From contig DKVK01000072.1 in the NCBI GenBank assembly GCA_002491165.1, positions 1 to 22,641 of the forward strand: 22,641 bases of DNA, in the 5' to 3' direction. Numbering within the stretch: the first letter of the stretch is position 1; every line of letters begins with the position of its first letter. This stretch comes from Porphyromonadaceae bacterium UBA7180 (GTDB taxonomy: Bacteria > Bacteroidota > Bacteroidia > Bacteroidales > Muribaculaceae). The notes under the pieces were generated by a model. It had not been told where the DNA came from. It saw only the letters and a list, made by a program, of their open reading frames with translations, and ran no database searches. Both the position numbers and the translations under genes were made by a program. Shown piece after piece: positions 8,816-15,796 of the stretch.

Positions 8816-9640
8816 TCAGACGGCGAGCCAGATGAGCAGGCACGCCATTATGAGGATGAAAATGCTGATGATGAGATACACCTTTCCGGAGTTGCGCTGC
8901 TCGATGTCGAGCCTCAGCGCCGGGATGGAGCCGTACCGCTTGTCGCCCTGACAGCGCTGCGCTATGTGCTGGAGGCGCGGCATCTTGGTGGGAAGGTGCT
9001 CCAGAACCTCTTCGAGCACCTGGCCGTAGCTGCGGATGTCGGTGCTGAGGTCTTGCGGCGAGAGTGTTTCCGTCTGGTCGTAACCCACATCTATGAGCTT
9101 GAGGTTCTCGGTGTATTCGGTGAAGATGATGGTTTCCGGGGTTATGGGGTGGTGCACCACATGGTTTTCCTGGATGTAGTCCATGGCATCGAGCAGCTGG
9201 GTAAGCAGGCGGTGCAGGATTTTCGGGGTGAGGCGTTTCTCGTCGATGAGGCGGCGCAGCGAGTAGCCGTACACGTCGTCGGTGACGATGACCATACCGA
9301 GACCATGTATCTCCTCGAAGTCGTTGACCATCACTATGTTAGGGTGCGCCAGGTTGTAGCGCGTGTCGAACTCGCGCTCCAGCATCTCCTGCTTCTCCGG
9401 GTCGTCGGCATACTCCTTTTTCAATGCCTTGAGCATTACCCACTTGCCGTGTTTCCTCACGGTATAGACGTCATAAAACTCCTCTTCCCATTCCGGGAGA
9501 AGGGTAAGGTCGCTCCATTTGCCCGACGGGTCGTCGAGCGGTATTTTCTTCTCTTCCTTGCTGATGTATCCCACTGTTTTTTTCTTTATTGTTGTTATCG
9601 GAAGCCAAGGAGCGCGGGTTTCCATATTCGGTACATTCAC
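8816..9640 (-). CDS. Membrane-anchored Ser/Thr pseudokinase
   Basis: A 274-residue protein kinase-fold protein with one C-terminal transmembrane helix (about 255-273). The kinase fold is recognisable: the ATP lysine position ('WVMLKAL', K71), the helix-C Glu region followed by 'LAHPNIVMVNDF', a hinge, and a helix-F Asp ('STDIRSYGQVLEEVL', D201). The catalytic parts are degraded: there is no glycine-rich loop, the HRDxKPEN loop reads HHPITPETI (163-171, catalytic Asp to Pro, Lys to Thr, Asn to Thr), and DFG is DVG (184-186). It is therefore probably a signalling scaffold or binding module rather than an enzyme, facing the cytoplasm from a tail anchor. The start is uncertain: GTG 9640 and ATG 9625 both lie in a REP-like repeat, and a GTG at 9574 is a downstream alternative that keeps the whole fold. 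Confidence 0.8.
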   Translation of the reverse strand: MNVPNMETRAPWLPITTIKKKTVGYISKEEKKIPLDDPSGKWSDLTLLPEWEEEFYDVYTVRKHGKWVMLKALKKEYADDPEKQEMLEREFDTRYNLAHPNIVMVNDFEEIHGLGMVIVTDDVYGYSLRRLIDEKRLTPKILHRLLTQLLDAMDYIQENHVVHHPITPETIIFTEYTENLKLIDVGYDQTETLSPQDLSTDIRSYGQVLEEVLEHLPTKMPRLQHIAQRCQGDKRYGSIPALRLDIEQRNSGKVYLIISIFILIMACLLIWLAV

Positions 9641-9664
9641 GCAGGTTGGAAACCTGCGCTCCTT
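9607..9664. repeat. REP-like inverted repeat (two 17-nt arms)
   Basis: The arms at 9607-9623 and 9648-9664 are reverse complements with one mismatch (AAGGAGCGCGGGTTTCC against GGAAACCTGCGCTCCTT). Nested in the right half is a perfect 8-bp hairpin, CGCAGGTT-GGA-AACCTGCG (9640-9658). The 'GCAGGTTGGAAACCTGC' core resembles dispersed palindromic repeats I know from several bacterial phyla, which suggests a REP/BIME-type mobile repeat; that assignment is from memory. No transposase gene is nearby. The element fills most of the 57-nt serS-pseudokinase gap and runs 34 nt into the predicted 5' coding end. It may act as an attenuator or mRNA stabiliser between the two genes. Confidence 0.7.
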
Positions 9665-9697
9665 AGTTTTAGGATTAAATATATATGTGTCTTTTCG

Positions 9698-10969
9698 TCA
9701 GTCTATGATGTCGAAACCGGTGTACTTGCGCAGGCACTCGGGGATTACTATGCCCTCGGGCGTCTGGTTGTTCTCCAGCAATGCGGCCACGATGCGCGGC
9801 AGCGCCAGCGCCGAGCCGTTGAGGGTGTGGCAGAGTTCTATCTTCTTGTCGGCGTTGCGGTAGCGGCATTTCAAGCGGTTGGCCTGGTATGCCTCGAAAT
9901 TGCTGACCGACGATACCTCCAGCCAACGCTTCTGAGCCGCGCTCCACACCTCGAAGTCGTAGGTGATAGCCGAGGTGAACGACATGTCGCCTCCGCACAG
10001 GCGCAGGATGTGCCAGGGCAACCCGAGTTCGCGGAGAAGTCCCTCCACGTGATCCTTCATCTCCTCGAGGGCAGCGTAGGAGTTTTCCGGCTTTTCGATA
10101 CGGACGATTTCCACCTTGTCGAACTGGTGCAGGCGGTTAAGGCCGCGCACATCCTTGCCGTAGCTGCCGGCCTCGCGGCGCCAACAGGGGGAGTAGGCGC
10201 AGTTCTTGCGCGGAAGTTCGTCCTCTTTCAGGATGACGTCGCGGTAAATGTTGGTGACCGGAACCTCGGCCGTCGGGATGAGATAAAGGTCGTCGAGGTT
10301 CACGTGGTACATCTGCCCCTCCTTGTCGGGGAGCTGTCCGGTGCCGCGTGCCGATGCCGGGTTTACGACGAACGGCGGCTCCACCTCCACGTAACCGGCC
10401 TCCCAGGCCTTGTCGAGGAAGAACTGGATGAGCGCGCGCTGCAGGCGTGCCCCCTTGCCGACGTAGAACGGGAAACCGGCGCCCGTTACCTTCACGCCCA
10501 GCTCGAAGTCTATGATGTTGTACTTTTTGGCCAATTCCCAGTGGGGCAGCGCGTCGTCGCCGAGCTGCGGCATCGGGCCGCCCTCTTTCACCACCACATT
10601 GTCTTCGGCCGTGAGGCCCTCGGGAACGTCGGCACAGGGGAGGTTGGGCACGGTGAGGAGCAGCTCCTCGAGCTTCGCCTCGCACTCTGACAGGCGGTCG
10701 TGCAGACCCTTGTCGGCGCCTTTGAGTTCGGCCACCTTGGCCTTGGCCTCTTCGGCGGCTTCCTTCTCCCCTTTCTTCATGTGCATGCCGATGGAGGCGG
10801 CCAGCTTCTTGAGCTGCTGCGCGTTATCGTCGCACGTCTTCTGCAGGCGACGGCGTTCGGCGTCCACATCCAGTATCTCTGTAATCACGGCGCGGCCGTC
10901 GAAGCCCTTCACCGCCAGACGGCTGATGACAAACTCGGGGTCGGCCTTGATGGTCTGTAATCTTAACAT
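9698..10969 (-). CDS. serS: Seryl-tRNA synthetase
   Basis: A 423-residue class II aminoacyl-tRNA synthetase that charges tRNA-Ser (and tRNA-Sec where present) with serine; the length is normal for SerRS. Residues about 1-110 form the long antiparallel coiled-coil arm that binds the tRNA variable arm. The catalytic domain contains 'YLIPTAEVPVTN' (serine-binding TAE region), motif 2 'CWRREAGSYGKDVRGLNRLHQF' (split here only by description) and motif 3 'NGSALALPRIVAALLENNQ' near the C-terminus. The start ATG gives the standard 'MLRLQTIKADPEFV' N-terminus. It starts 30 nt after the yqeY-like gene and is followed by the REP-like repeat before the pseudokinase gene. No T-box or other leader is visible. 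Confidence 0.97.
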   Translation of the reverse strand: MLRLQTIKADPEFVISRLAVKGFDGRAVITEILDVDAERRRLQKTCDDNAQQLKKLAASIGMHMKKGEKEAAEEAKAKVAELKGADKGLHDRLSECEAKLEELLLTVPNLPCADVPEGLTAEDNVVVKEGGPMPQLGDDALPHWELAKKYNIIDFELGVKVTGAGFPFYVGKGARLQRALIQFFLDKAWEAGYVEVEPPFVVNPASARGTGQLPDKEGQMYHVNLDDLYLIPTAEVPVTNIYRDVILKEDELPRKNCAYSPCWRREAGSYGKDVRGLNRLHQFDKVEIVRIEKPENSYAALEEMKDHVEGLLRELGLPWHILRLCGGDMSFTSAITYDFEVWSAAQKRWLEVSSVSNFEAYQANRLKCRYRNADKKIELCHTLNGSALALPRIVAALLENNQTPEGIVIPECLRKYTGFDIID

Positions 10970-10999
10970 CCTTCTTATGGTTTAGAAACCGGAGAGGTT

Positions 11000-11452
11000 T
11001 CAGTTATTTAAAAGTTTCTTGACGCAGGCCGAGATGGCGCCGCCGTCGGCGCGGCCCGAAAGTTGCTTGGTGGCGACTCCCATCACCTTGCCCATCTCCT
11101 TCATCGACGTGGCGCCCACGGAGGCTATGATGGCAGCCACCTCTTTCTCCAGCTCTTCGGCCGAGAGCTGCTGCGGCAGGTATTCCTCTATGACGGCTGC
11201 TTCAGCCAGCTCCCCTTCGGCCAGTTCGGGACGGTTGTTGTCCTGGTAAATCTTGGCGCTTTCGCGGCGCTGCTTCACCATTTTAGTCATGATTTTGATA
11301 GCCTTGTCGTCGGGCAGTTCGCCGTTGGCGCCTTTTGCGGTCTTGGCTTCCAGGAACTCTTTCTTCACGCCGCGGAGGGCTTCGAGGCGCACGCGGTCAC
11401 GGGCCAGCATCGCCTTTTTGATATCTTCGCTAATCTTGTCAAACAAATCCAT
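11000..11452 (-). CDS. GatB/YqeY domain protein
   Basis: A 150-residue YqeY-family protein, related to the tRNA-binding tail of the amidotransferase subunit GatB. Typical features are the N-terminal 'MDLFDKISEDIKKAMLARD', the central 'LPDDKAIKIMTKMVKQRRES' and the C-terminal 'GKVMGVATKQLSGRADGGAI', which is the family's signature segment. The biochemical role of free-standing YqeY is not established; a tRNA-linked function is inferred from the GatB tail, and its pairing with serS fits. The reading frame stays open further upstream, but I chose ATG 11452 because homologues begin with this MDLFDKI-like segment. A good promoter lies 62-93 nt upstream. The leader contains a perfect 10-bp palindrome, CCACGCGTGG (11474-11483). 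Confidence 0.9.
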   Translation of the reverse strand: MDLFDKISEDIKKAMLARDRVRLEALRGVKKEFLEAKTAKGANGELPDDKAIKIMTKMVKQRRESAKIYQDNNRPELAEGELAEAAVIEEYLPQQLSAEELEKEVAAIIASVGATSMKEMGKVMGVATKQLSGRADGGAISACVKKLLNN

Positions 11453-11513
11453 AACAGTACACTTTACGGTGTGCCACGCGTGGAGAGAAAAGCGGCACAA
11501 ACATTACAAAATG

Positions 11514-11545
11514 CAAAAATAGCAAAAAAATCCGTCCTCCCCAAA
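11514..11545 (-). promoter_or_regulatory. Bacteroidota-type promoter for yqeY-serS and the downstream run
   Basis: On the minus strand TTTG (11542-11545) is followed after exactly 20 nt by TATTTTTG (11514-11521), matching the Bacteroidota primary-sigma consensus of TTTG near -33 and TAnnTTTG near -7. Transcription would start about 55 nt before the yqeY ATG. It is the only convincing promoter I find for the nine minus-strand genes to its left. Confidence 0.7.
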
Positions 11546-11696
11546 AAAAATCGCGAAAAACCGCTACAGAAAAATCTATAATCCCATTAACTGGGAAAAT
11601 ATTAAAAAAACCTGGCTCTTCATGTGTACAACCGTCCGCGATAGCAGATAGGCCATAAAATAGATAGCCGTCCAAATTTGTGGGCGCTATTTCTGA
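11546..11696. other. AT-rich intergenic stretch without a recognisable gene
   Basis: Together with the neighbouring promoter and small ORF this belongs to the longest gene-poor part of the window (11453-11963). It holds a short 5-bp stem TCCCA-TTAAC-TGGGA (about 11582-11596), an A-run and three copies of the pentamer GATAG within about 35 nt. None of these gives a confident function. It may contain the 3' end of transcripts from the small membrane ORF. Confidence 0.5.
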
Positions 11697-11843
11697 TTAA
11701 TTTTGACATTTGAACATACGTTTAATGCGTGCCAAACCGGCAGCTCCAAAAATAAGCAACGCTGTGTATTGGAATGTTTTGGCGAGTCCGAAAAATACCA
11801 CCCATAATACACCTTTCGTTGTTGCAGATATGGGAAGCAACAT
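11697..11843 (-). CDS. Possible 48-residue small membrane protein
   Basis: A short minus-strand reading frame from ATG 11843 to TAA 11697. The translation begins 'MLLPISATTKGVLWVVFF', continues 'GLAKTFQYTALLIFGAAG' and ends with a basic 'LARIKRMFKCQN' tail. It has a hydrophobic span of about 25-28 residues followed by positive charges, as expected for a single-span inner-membrane small protein with its C-terminus in the cytoplasm. The amino-acid pattern looks like a real protein rather than noise, and the overlapping plus-strand frames do not. No TAnnTTTG promoter is seen between it and the terminator just upstream (11885-11916). I cannot assign a family or function; a chance ORF remains possible. 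Confidence 0.42.
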   Translation of the reverse strand: MLLPISATTKGVLWVVFFGLAKTFQYTALLIFGAAGLARIKRMFKCQN

Positions 11844-11882
11844 ACCGGGCCGAAATAATTGTGAGTCGGGGCAATGGTATGG

Positions 11883-11916
11883 AAAAAGGGAGGCGAGCGC
11901 GGGGCTACCTCCCTTT
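11883..11916 (-). terminator. Intrinsic terminator of the T9SS-type secreted protein gene
   Basis: Perfect 9-bp arms AAAGGGAGG (11885-11893) and CCTCCCTTT (11908-11916) enclose a 14-nt loop. On the minus strand the stem runs directly into a T5 tract (11883-11887). It lies about 48 nt after the stop codon of the 565-residue protein gene. Confidence 0.75.
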
Positions 11917-11963
11917 GGGTGTACCGGGCCTTTCGGGGCGCGGTTATGGGATTTATGCGGTGA

Positions 11964-13661
11964 TTACTTGACGATTACTTTGACGGCTTTGTTGGCGGTG
12001 CGGACGATGTAAACGCCGGAGGCGAGACCGTTGCCGCTTACCTGTGCGCCGCTCAGGGTGTAGATGCGAGAGCCGGCGGGGGCGATGATGTCGCGGCCGT
12101 TGACCATAACGTTTTCAGCAGCTACGTTGATGTCGGCGATGCCGGTGGCGTCGTCAGCTTTCACGAATGTGATTTGCGGGGTGCCGTTGTTGACGCTGCG
12201 GAGACCGTAGACGTTGTATCTCTTTGCGAGGTCCGTGGGATATGCGGTCGTGGGGTTGTATGACGAGCCGCTGAAACGGTTCCACATTGCTGTCGTAGTG
12301 CCGTCGGCGTATGTGATGGTGGCCTGACGGTCGTTGGTTTCGTCGATGGCTATCGATACGTTCTTAGCCACTACGTAAGTGTCGACTGCGAGAGCTGCGA
12401 GGGCATCGGCGTTGTTGACGGGCTGAGCGTAGGGAGCGCCTTCACCTTCTTCGGTAGCGAGTGTGTTCATGACGGGGATGAACTCCACGGTGCCTTTATA
12501 GTCGGAACGGACGCCGGAGCAGGAAGTAACGATGGTACCCGGGGCGAGGACAGAGGGCCAGGGGTCGTTTTTGCTCGAAAAGAGGAGTGTGGCGCCTGTG
12601 TTGTCGAAGATGTAGCAGTCGGGGCCGTTGGCGTATGAAACCACGGCTTCGCCGGCGAAGTTGAACTTCGAGCCGTTGGGAACCGCGAGCAGTTCGGCTA
12701 CGGTGGAGCAGTCAATCTCTTTGTCGGGGTCCACGCCGCCTGCCAACTGGTACCAGGTGACGCTCTTGAGGCCGTTGGTGCCGAAGTAAGCTTCGTGCGA
12801 GCCGCAGAGGATTACCTCTTTACCGAGGTTACCGGGGTTGTCCATGAGGTTGAGGGCGGCGCGGGGAGCGGTGCCGGAAGCGAGCTGTACCGGGATACAG
12901 AGGGTGTAGTCCTTGCAGTCGGCCGCGCCGGCGATGAGGATGTTGGAAGCGGAAGCACCTTCGGCCGTGAAGATGGCTTCGCTTATTTTCTGACCGGGAG
13001 CGTTACCCACGATGTAGCCTTTCACGTAAGTGTTGGCTATGGCAGAGGAGGGAGTGCCCTGTGCGAGGAACTGTGCCACGGTGAGGGGATTCTCTTTGGA
13101 GCCGGTTTCGCCGGGCTGGGGCTGGGGATTGTCGCCGCCGCCTTCGCCGGGCTTGTCACTGCCGGTGTAGATTCTCACTGATGTGAACTGGAGGTTGGGA
13201 TTTTTGCCGTCTGCGCCGGCATTAGAGGGCATCGTGATGGTGATGTCAGAGAGAACCACTGCGGCGTCGGAGGGTGTCCATGTCAGGGTCGTGCCGCTGA
13301 TTGCCATGCTTCCGCTGCTGACGGTAGGCAGGTTGTTGGCATCGATGCCCTTTACGGTTTTACCCACGATTTCGATGCCGTTGACACCGGTAAGGGTGCC
13401 GGCGATTGTCATCGTGTTTTTGGCATACAAGCGGATGGACTTGTCGGCCGCCCAATAGCGGGGGTTGGTGGAGGTGTTTCCGTTTGCGTCGAACGTGAAG
13501 GTGTAGTCGCCGAGTTTGAGCGAAGTGAGCGGGTCGATGTTCCCGTCCTTTTCTGTTCCGACAATGTCAGTGGCATTGGCTGTGGCCAGCGTGATCACTT
13601 CGGCGTTGGCGGCGCCGGTGAGGGTGGCTGCCGCCGCGAGAGCGAGTAAAAATTTTTTCAT
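11964..13661 (-). CDS. Secreted multidomain protein with DUF6359-like domain and T9SS-type tail
   Basis: A 565-residue exported protein. Residues 1-20 are a signal peptide ending A-N-A. About 21-170 form a beta-rich Ser/Thr domain. A Gly/Pro linker ('DNPQPQPGETG', 177-187) leads into a domain (about 188-306: 'KENPLTVAQFLAQG', 'VKGYIVGNAPG', 'NPGNLGKEVILCG') that I recognise as DUF6359-like. A further OB-fold-like domain follows (about 315-400), then a beta segment to about 500. The last 50 residues ('IYTLSGAQVSGNGLASG', then 'VYIVRTANKAVKVIVK') match the type A sorting tail of the type IX secretion system, so it is probably carried to the cell surface. No catalytic motif was found; binding or adhesion is a guess. 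It is transcribed alone from its own promoter. Confidence 0.85.
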   Translation of the reverse strand: MKKFLLALAAAATLTGAANAEVITLATANATDIVGTEKDGNIDPLTSLKLGDYTFTFDANGNTSTNPRYWAADKSIRLYAKNTMTIAGTLTGVNGIEIVGKTVKGIDANNLPTVSSGSMAISGTTLTWTPSDAAVVLSDITITMPSNAGADGKNPNLQFTSVRIYTGSDKPGEGGGDNPQPQPGETGSKENPLTVAQFLAQGTPSSAIANTYVKGYIVGNAPGQKISEAIFTAEGASASNILIAGAADCKDYTLCIPVQLASGTAPRAALNLMDNPGNLGKEVILCGSHEAYFGTNGLKSVTWYQLAGGVDPDKEIDCSTVAELLAVPNGSKFNFAGEAVVSYANGPDCYIFDNTGATLLFSSKNDPWPSVLAPGTIVTSCSGVRSDYKGTVEFIPVMNTLATEEGEGAPYAQPVNNADALAALAVDTYVVAKNVSIAIDETNDRQATITYADGTTTAMWNRFSGSSYNPTTAYPTDLAKRYNVYGLRSVNNGTPQITFVKADDATGIADINVAAENVMVNGRDIIAPAGSRIYTLSGAQVSGNGLASGVYIVRTANKAVKVIVK

Positions 13662-13702
13662 GTCAATACTTTTTTATCTGTGAATCTAATGTCTTTACTT
13701 TT

Positions 13703-13721
13703 CCTGAAAATTTATTTCAGG
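13703..13721 (-). other. 5' leader hairpin of the T9SS-type secreted protein gene
   Basis: A perfect 7-bp stem with a 5-nt A/T loop (CCTGAAA-loop-TTTCAGG) lies in the untranslated leader, between the promoter at 13747-13778 and the ATG at 13661. It could stabilise the mRNA or affect translation. On the plus strand it precedes a T-rich run, but no plus-strand gene needs a terminator here. Confidence 0.4.
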
Positions 13722-13746
13722 ATTTTTGTGTTGTGTTTCGGGATTG

Positions 13747-13778
13747 CAAAGTTAGTGATAATTCCGTGATACTCACAA
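13747..13778 (-). promoter_or_regulatory. Promoter of the T9SS-type secreted protein gene
   Basis: On the minus strand TTG (13776-13778) is followed after 21 nt by TAACTTTG (13747-13754), fitting the Bacteroidota TAnnTTTG promoter. The predicted transcript starts about 80 nt before the ATG at 13661. Confidence 0.6.
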
Positions 13779-13884
13779 CTTTTTGTGTTAAATAATCATT
13801 AAGATAACATTTTTTGGGCGCGAAGGGTCATGCCCGGGTACGTTTTTATTGGTTAAAGAGTGTGTAAAAGCGGAAAAAATTCAC

Positions 13885-13892
13885 TACTTTTG
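13885..13892 (+). promoter_or_regulatory. Promoter -7 element of the Na/Pi cotransporter gene
   Basis: TACTTTTG fits TAnnTTTG exactly and lies 30 nt before the ATG at 13922. The upstream half is weak (TGTG at 13861-13864). The region is divergent with the secreted protein gene, and no palindromic operator or Pho-box was recognised. Confidence 0.5.
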
Positions 13893-13921
13893 CAGCAGAA
13901 AACATCCATCCCTAAGTTTAG

Positions 13922-15712
13922 ATGAATTATACGATTATCGACTTTATCAGCCTGTTGGGCGCCGTCTGCCTCTTCCTTTACGGAATGAAGGTAATGAGCG
14001 AGGGCCTGCAGAAGGCGGCGGGCGACCGTCTGCGCAACATCCTGGGCGCAATGACCCGCAACCGTATCACCGGTGTGCTAACCGGTATCGTCATAACCGC
14101 GTTAATACAGTCCTCGTCCGCCTCCACGGTGATGGTGGTCAGCTTCGTGAATGCCGGGCTGATGTCGCTGTCGCAGGCCATGGCCGTCATTTTCGGAGCC
14201 AACGTCGGCACCACGGTCACCACCTGGATTATCTCCGCTTTCTCGTTCGAGGTCTCCGTTTCAGACTATTCCCTTGTGATGATGGCCATCGGTGTGCCCA
14301 TGATGTATATGAAGAAGGGGACCGTGAAGAGTTGCGGCGAGTTCCTCATAGGCTTCTGCCTGCTGTTCATGGGCCTCGACCTCATCAGCCAGTATGTGCC
14401 TAACCTTCAGGAGAATCCGGAGATGCTGGCCTTCCTCAAGGACTACACGTCGATGGGCTACGGCTCGGTGCTGATATTCTTCGCCGTGGGCATAGTGCTC
14501 ACCATGGTGGTGCAGTCGTCGGCGGCCACGTTTGCCATCACACTGATAATGTGCGGCCAGGGATGGATCAACTTCGAGCTGGGCTGCGCCATAATCCTGG
14601 GGGGCAACATCGGTACAACCATCACTCCTATCCTGGCTTCGCTGAGCGGCAACCTGGCGGCCAAGCGCACGGCCATGGGGCATGTGCTCTTCAACGTGCT
14701 GGGCTCGGTGATAGTGCTCTTCATCTTCGTGCCGTTCGTCAACCTTGTGGGCGACATAACGGCGGCCTGCCAGGGCACCAATCCGCTGGACATATCGCGT
14801 GCGGAGGAAGCCGAGATGGCCTCCAGCACGCTGCTCGACCCGAAAGGGGGACTCACCTCCGTGGCGCAGGCGTCGGTGGCTTTCGGCCTGGCCATGTTCC
14901 CCACCGTCTTCAACGCCTGCAACCTCATGATTATGATATGGTTCACCAAGCTCTATGTGAAGATAGTATGCTGGCTGGTGCCGTCGCGCCACCCGAAGCA
15001 GGACGACGAGTTCTCGCTCAAGTTCATCGGGCGCGGTATGCTCACTGCCTCGGAACTTGACATAACGCAGGCACAGAAGGAGATAGCCGTCTACGGCGAG
15101 CGGGTGAGCCGTATGCTGGGGATGGCGCGCGACATGATACACCTCGACTCCAAGAGCGAGAAATACACCGAACTCTACAACCGGGTGGAGAAATACGAGG
15201 AAATATCGGACCGCATGGAGATAGAGATAGGCAAGTTCCTGAACCATGTGGCCGAGGGACGCCTCTCGCCGCAGGGCAAAATGCGCATAGCCGGGATGCT
15301 GCGCGTAATCTCCGAGATAGAGTCGATAGCCGACGGCTGCTTCAACATAGCCAAGACGCTGGCGCGCCGCGACCGCAACCACGTGCAGCTGGCCGACAAT
15401 GTGGTGAAGGAGATAGACCAGATGTACGACCTCGTGGGCGAGGCCATGGACAATATGCTCAACCTGCTCAAGGAGATGGAGACGCCCGAGGATGCGCTCA
15501 TCATCAAGGCCTACAACAAAGAGCGTGAAATCAACAACTTCCGCAACCGCCTGCGCGACGACAACATCGACAACATCAACAACAAGATGTATGACTACCA
15601 GGAGGGTATCTTCTTCATGGACCTCATCGGCGAGGCCGAGAAACTGGGCGACTATATGCTTAACGTTGTTGAAGGCGTGAAACACCAGTTCAAGGCCGAC
15701 GGCGAAGTGTAA
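13922..15712 (+). CDS. Na+/phosphate cotransporter with C-terminal PhoU-like domain
   Basis: A 596-residue inner-membrane protein of the NptA/YjbB class. Two inverted Na/Pi cotransport repeats are visible, each with a QSSS-type motif (Q63-SSS in 'LIQSSSAST'; Q198-SSA in 'VVQSSAATF') and each with a GxNxGTT motif (92-98 'GANVGTT' and 228-233 'GNIGTT'). About eight or more membrane spans end near residue 355. From about 385 to 590 a cytoplasmic, helical PhoU-like domain follows ('YGERVSRMLGMARDMI'). It moves inorganic phosphate with sodium; uptake or export depends on the homologue and cannot be told here. It is first in the plus-strand run and has its own -7 promoter element. An alkaline phosphatase gene lies 2.2 kb downstream, which fits phosphate acquisition. 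Confidence 0.93.
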   Translation: MNYTIIDFISLLGAVCLFLYGMKVMSEGLQKAAGDRLRNILGAMTRNRITGVLTGIVITALIQSSSASTVMVVSFVNAGLMSLSQAMAVIFGANVGTTVTTWIISAFSFEVSVSDYSLVMMAIGVPMMYMKKGTVKSCGEFLIGFCLLFMGLDLISQYVPNLQENPEMLAFLKDYTSMGYGSVLIFFAVGIVLTMVVQSSAATFAITLIMCGQGWINFELGCAIILGGNIGTTITPILASLSGNLAAKRTAMGHVLFNVLGSVIVLFIFVPFVNLVGDITAACQGTNPLDISRAEEAEMASSTLLDPKGGLTSVAQASVAFGLAMFPTVFNACNLMIMIWFTKLYVKIVCWLVPSRHPKQDDEFSLKFIGRGMLTASELDITQAQKEIAVYGERVSRMLGMARDMIHLDSKSEKYTELYNRVEKYEEISDRMEIEIGKFLNHVAEGRLSPQGKMRIAGMLRVISEIESIADGCFNIAKTLARRDRNHVQLADNVVKEIDQMYDLVGEAMDNMLNLLKEMETPEDALIIKAYNKEREINNFRNRLRDDNIDNINNKMYDYQEGIFFMDLIGEAEKLGDYMLNVVEGVKHQFKADGEV

Positions 15713-15796
15713 CCTTAAAATAAAAAACCGAGACGGCGGTGCGCGGAGCCGTAGCCTCCAGGCCGCTTGAAAACCCAATAAACAACGACAATACTT

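Noticed and set aside
8735..10690. Long plus-strand open frame (651 codons) across the GNAT, pseudokinase and serS genes
   Set aside because: It spans three minus-strand genes and the REP-like repeat; composition is typical of an antisense shadow.
11439..11675. Minus-strand 78-codon frame overlapping the yqeY start
   Set aside because: It has no ATG start, runs through the yqeY promoter and into the yqeY coding start, and shows no protein-like pattern beyond chance Phe-rich translation of A/T runs.
11710..12012. Plus-strand 100-codon frame in the gene-poor middle region
   Set aside because: It overlaps the terminator and the 3' end of the T9SS-type protein gene and is antisense to the more protein-like 48-residue ORF.
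13800..13850. GGGC/GCCC hairpin followed by a T-run in the divergent intergenic region
   Set aside because: The stem is only about 4 bp with a large loop, and no gene upstream on the plus strand would need a terminator.
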